5,103 bases of DNA from Janthinobacterium lividum (GTDB taxonomy: Bacteria; Pseudomonadota; Gammaproteobacteria; Steroidobacterales; Steroidobacteraceae). Below, one piece after another: positions 4,362 through 5,103 of the stretch (positions are counted from its first letter, which is position 1; each line of letters opens with the position of its first letter). The notes beneath the pieces were generated by a model, which had not been told where the DNA came from, made no database searches, and saw only the letters and a list, made by a program, of their open reading frames with translations. The stretch is taken from positions 1 through 5,103 of the forward strand of contig CALPVO020000204.1 in assembly GCA_943327025.2 (NCBI GenBank), read 5' to 3'. Position numbers and translations under genes: made by a program.

Positions 4362-5103
4362 GGTTCTTTACGTACCACCCCACCGTTGCCCGCAACCCCT
4401 CTTCCAAACTCACTTCAGGTTGCCACCCCAGTTCCTGCCGCAGCTTGCGGGTGTCCAGCGCATAGCGGCGGTCGTGGCCGGGGCGGTCGGGCACGTGCGT
4501 CACCTGCTGCAGGTAGCTACCGCCATCCGCGCGCGGACGCAGTTCGTCCAGCAGCCGGCACACCGTGTGCACCACTTCCAGGTTGGTGGGCTGGTTGCCG
4601 GCGGCTATGTGGTAGCTAGCCCCTACCCGCCCGCCTTCCAGCACCAGCCGCAGCGCGGCGGTGTGGTCCTTCACGTAGAGCCAGTCGCGCACCTGCAGGC
4701 CATCGCCGTACACCGGCAGCGGCTTCCCGGCGCAGGCGTTTTCCAGCAGGCAGGGCAGCAGCTTTTCGCGGTACTGGTGCGGCCCGTAGTTGTTGCTGCA
4801 GTGGGTTACCAGCACCGGCAAGCCATAGGTGTGGTGCCAGGCACGCACCAGGTGGTCCGCTGCGGCCTTGGTGGCGCTGTAGGGGGTGCCCGGGGCGTAG
4901 GCAGTCGCTTCCGGCGCTGGCGGGGCTTCGGGCGGAAGGCTGCCATAGACCTCGTCCGTGGACACTTGCAGAAACCGAAAGGCGGCGCGCTGGGTGGCGG
5001 GCAAGGCAGCCCAGTACCCGCGCACGGCCTCCAGCAGACGAAACGTGCCCACCACGTTCGTCTGCAGAAACGCTTCCGGGGACGCTATGGACCGGTCCAC
5101 ATG
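4357..5103 (-). CDS. rfbB: dTDP-glucose 4,6-dehydratase, 5' end off window
   Basis: The minus strand is open for 248 codons from the right edge (HVDRSIASPEAFLQTNVVG...) to TAG 4357. RfbB/RmlB is a cytoplasmic short-chain dehydrogenase that converts dTDP-glucose to dTDP-4-keto-6-deoxyglucose with bound NAD, the second step towards dTDP-L-rhamnose and related sugars for O-antigen. Counting from the first His in the window, STDEVYG (T49, D50, E51) and YSATK (Y75, K79) are the catalytic residues. SNNYGPHQYREKLLP, YGDGLQVRDWLYVKDH and [11 protein letters not shown] are family substrate-binding signatures. About 90-95 N-terminal residues with the GxxGxxG NAD site lie outside. V in HVDRSI is coded by GTG and is not a start. 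The visible part is intact. The usual rmlA/C/D partners would be upstream, beyond the right edge; downstream it meets the REP and the convergent DUF3800 gene. Confidence 0.96.
   Translation of the reverse strand, partial: HVDRSIASPEAFLQTNVVGTFRLLEAVRGYWAALPATQRAAFRFLQVSTDEVYGSLPPEAPPAPEATAYAPGTPYSATKAAADHLVRAWHHTYGLPVLVTHCSNNYGPHQYREKLLPCLLENACAGKPLPVYGDGLQVRDWLYVKDHTAALRLVLEGGRVGASYHIAAGNQPTNLEVVHTVCRLLDELRPRADGGSYLQQVTHVPDRPGHDRRYALDTRKLRQELGWQPEVSLEEGLRATVGWYVKNL

Overview
The window is GC-rich bacterial DNA. It reads as an accessory stretch beside a nucleotide-sugar gene, rfbB/rmlB, of the kind that sits in O-antigen or exopolysaccharide clusters. Repeats of the form GTAGGAGCGCGC and CGACCGGCGAGCGC...GCGAGCCGGGAGCC resemble REP elements I associate with Xanthomonadaceae/Lysobacteraceae relatives (Lysobacter, Luteimonas and similar). 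That placement is inference from repeat style, not a database result.

Layout. (1) Positions 1-1154, minus strand: an almost complete helix-turn-helix plus ImmA/IrrE-type zinc peptidase gene (HEVVH motif) that leaves the window on the left. (2) 1226-1352: a composite repeat made of an inverted repeat, a strong bidirectional terminator and a REP-like hairpin. (3) 1369-1743, minus: a decayed, internally deleted copy of the 3' part of rfbB. (4) 1751-2266, minus: an NYN-domain (PIN-like RNase) gene that has lost its N-terminus. Just upstream is a compact promoter-hairpin-terminator unit (2281-2393) that could make a small RNA. (5) 2465-2590: a second copy of the composite repeat, abutting the 3' half of a HigA-type antitoxin gene (2592-2765, minus). 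(6) 2811-2992: another minus-strand terminator and the orphan 3' end of an unknown gene, cut by a third REP hairpin. (7) 3265-4273, plus: the most interesting unit. A dyad overlaps a sigma70-like promoter, about 95 nt of hairpin-rich leader follows, then an intact DUF3800 gene. (8) 4286-4361: a fourth REP hairpin and a separate REP-like end that supplies the stop codon of (9), the intact 3' two-thirds of rfbB (4357-5103, minus), which leaves the window on the right.

Interpretation. The two rfbB 3' ends lie in the same orientation, each next to a REP hairpin, and enclose about 2.6 kb of defence or toxin-antitoxin-like genes and remnants (NYN nuclease, HTH antitoxin, DUF3800). The pattern suggests repeated gain and loss of small toxin-antitoxin-like cassettes at REP elements, with the DUF3800 unit the newest or best preserved. 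The DUF3800 gene with its structured leader RNA is the best candidate for a poorly described system. Its architecture recalls an RNA-controlled toxin, or the RNA motifs reported upstream of DUF3800 genes, but no function is shown by sequence alone.
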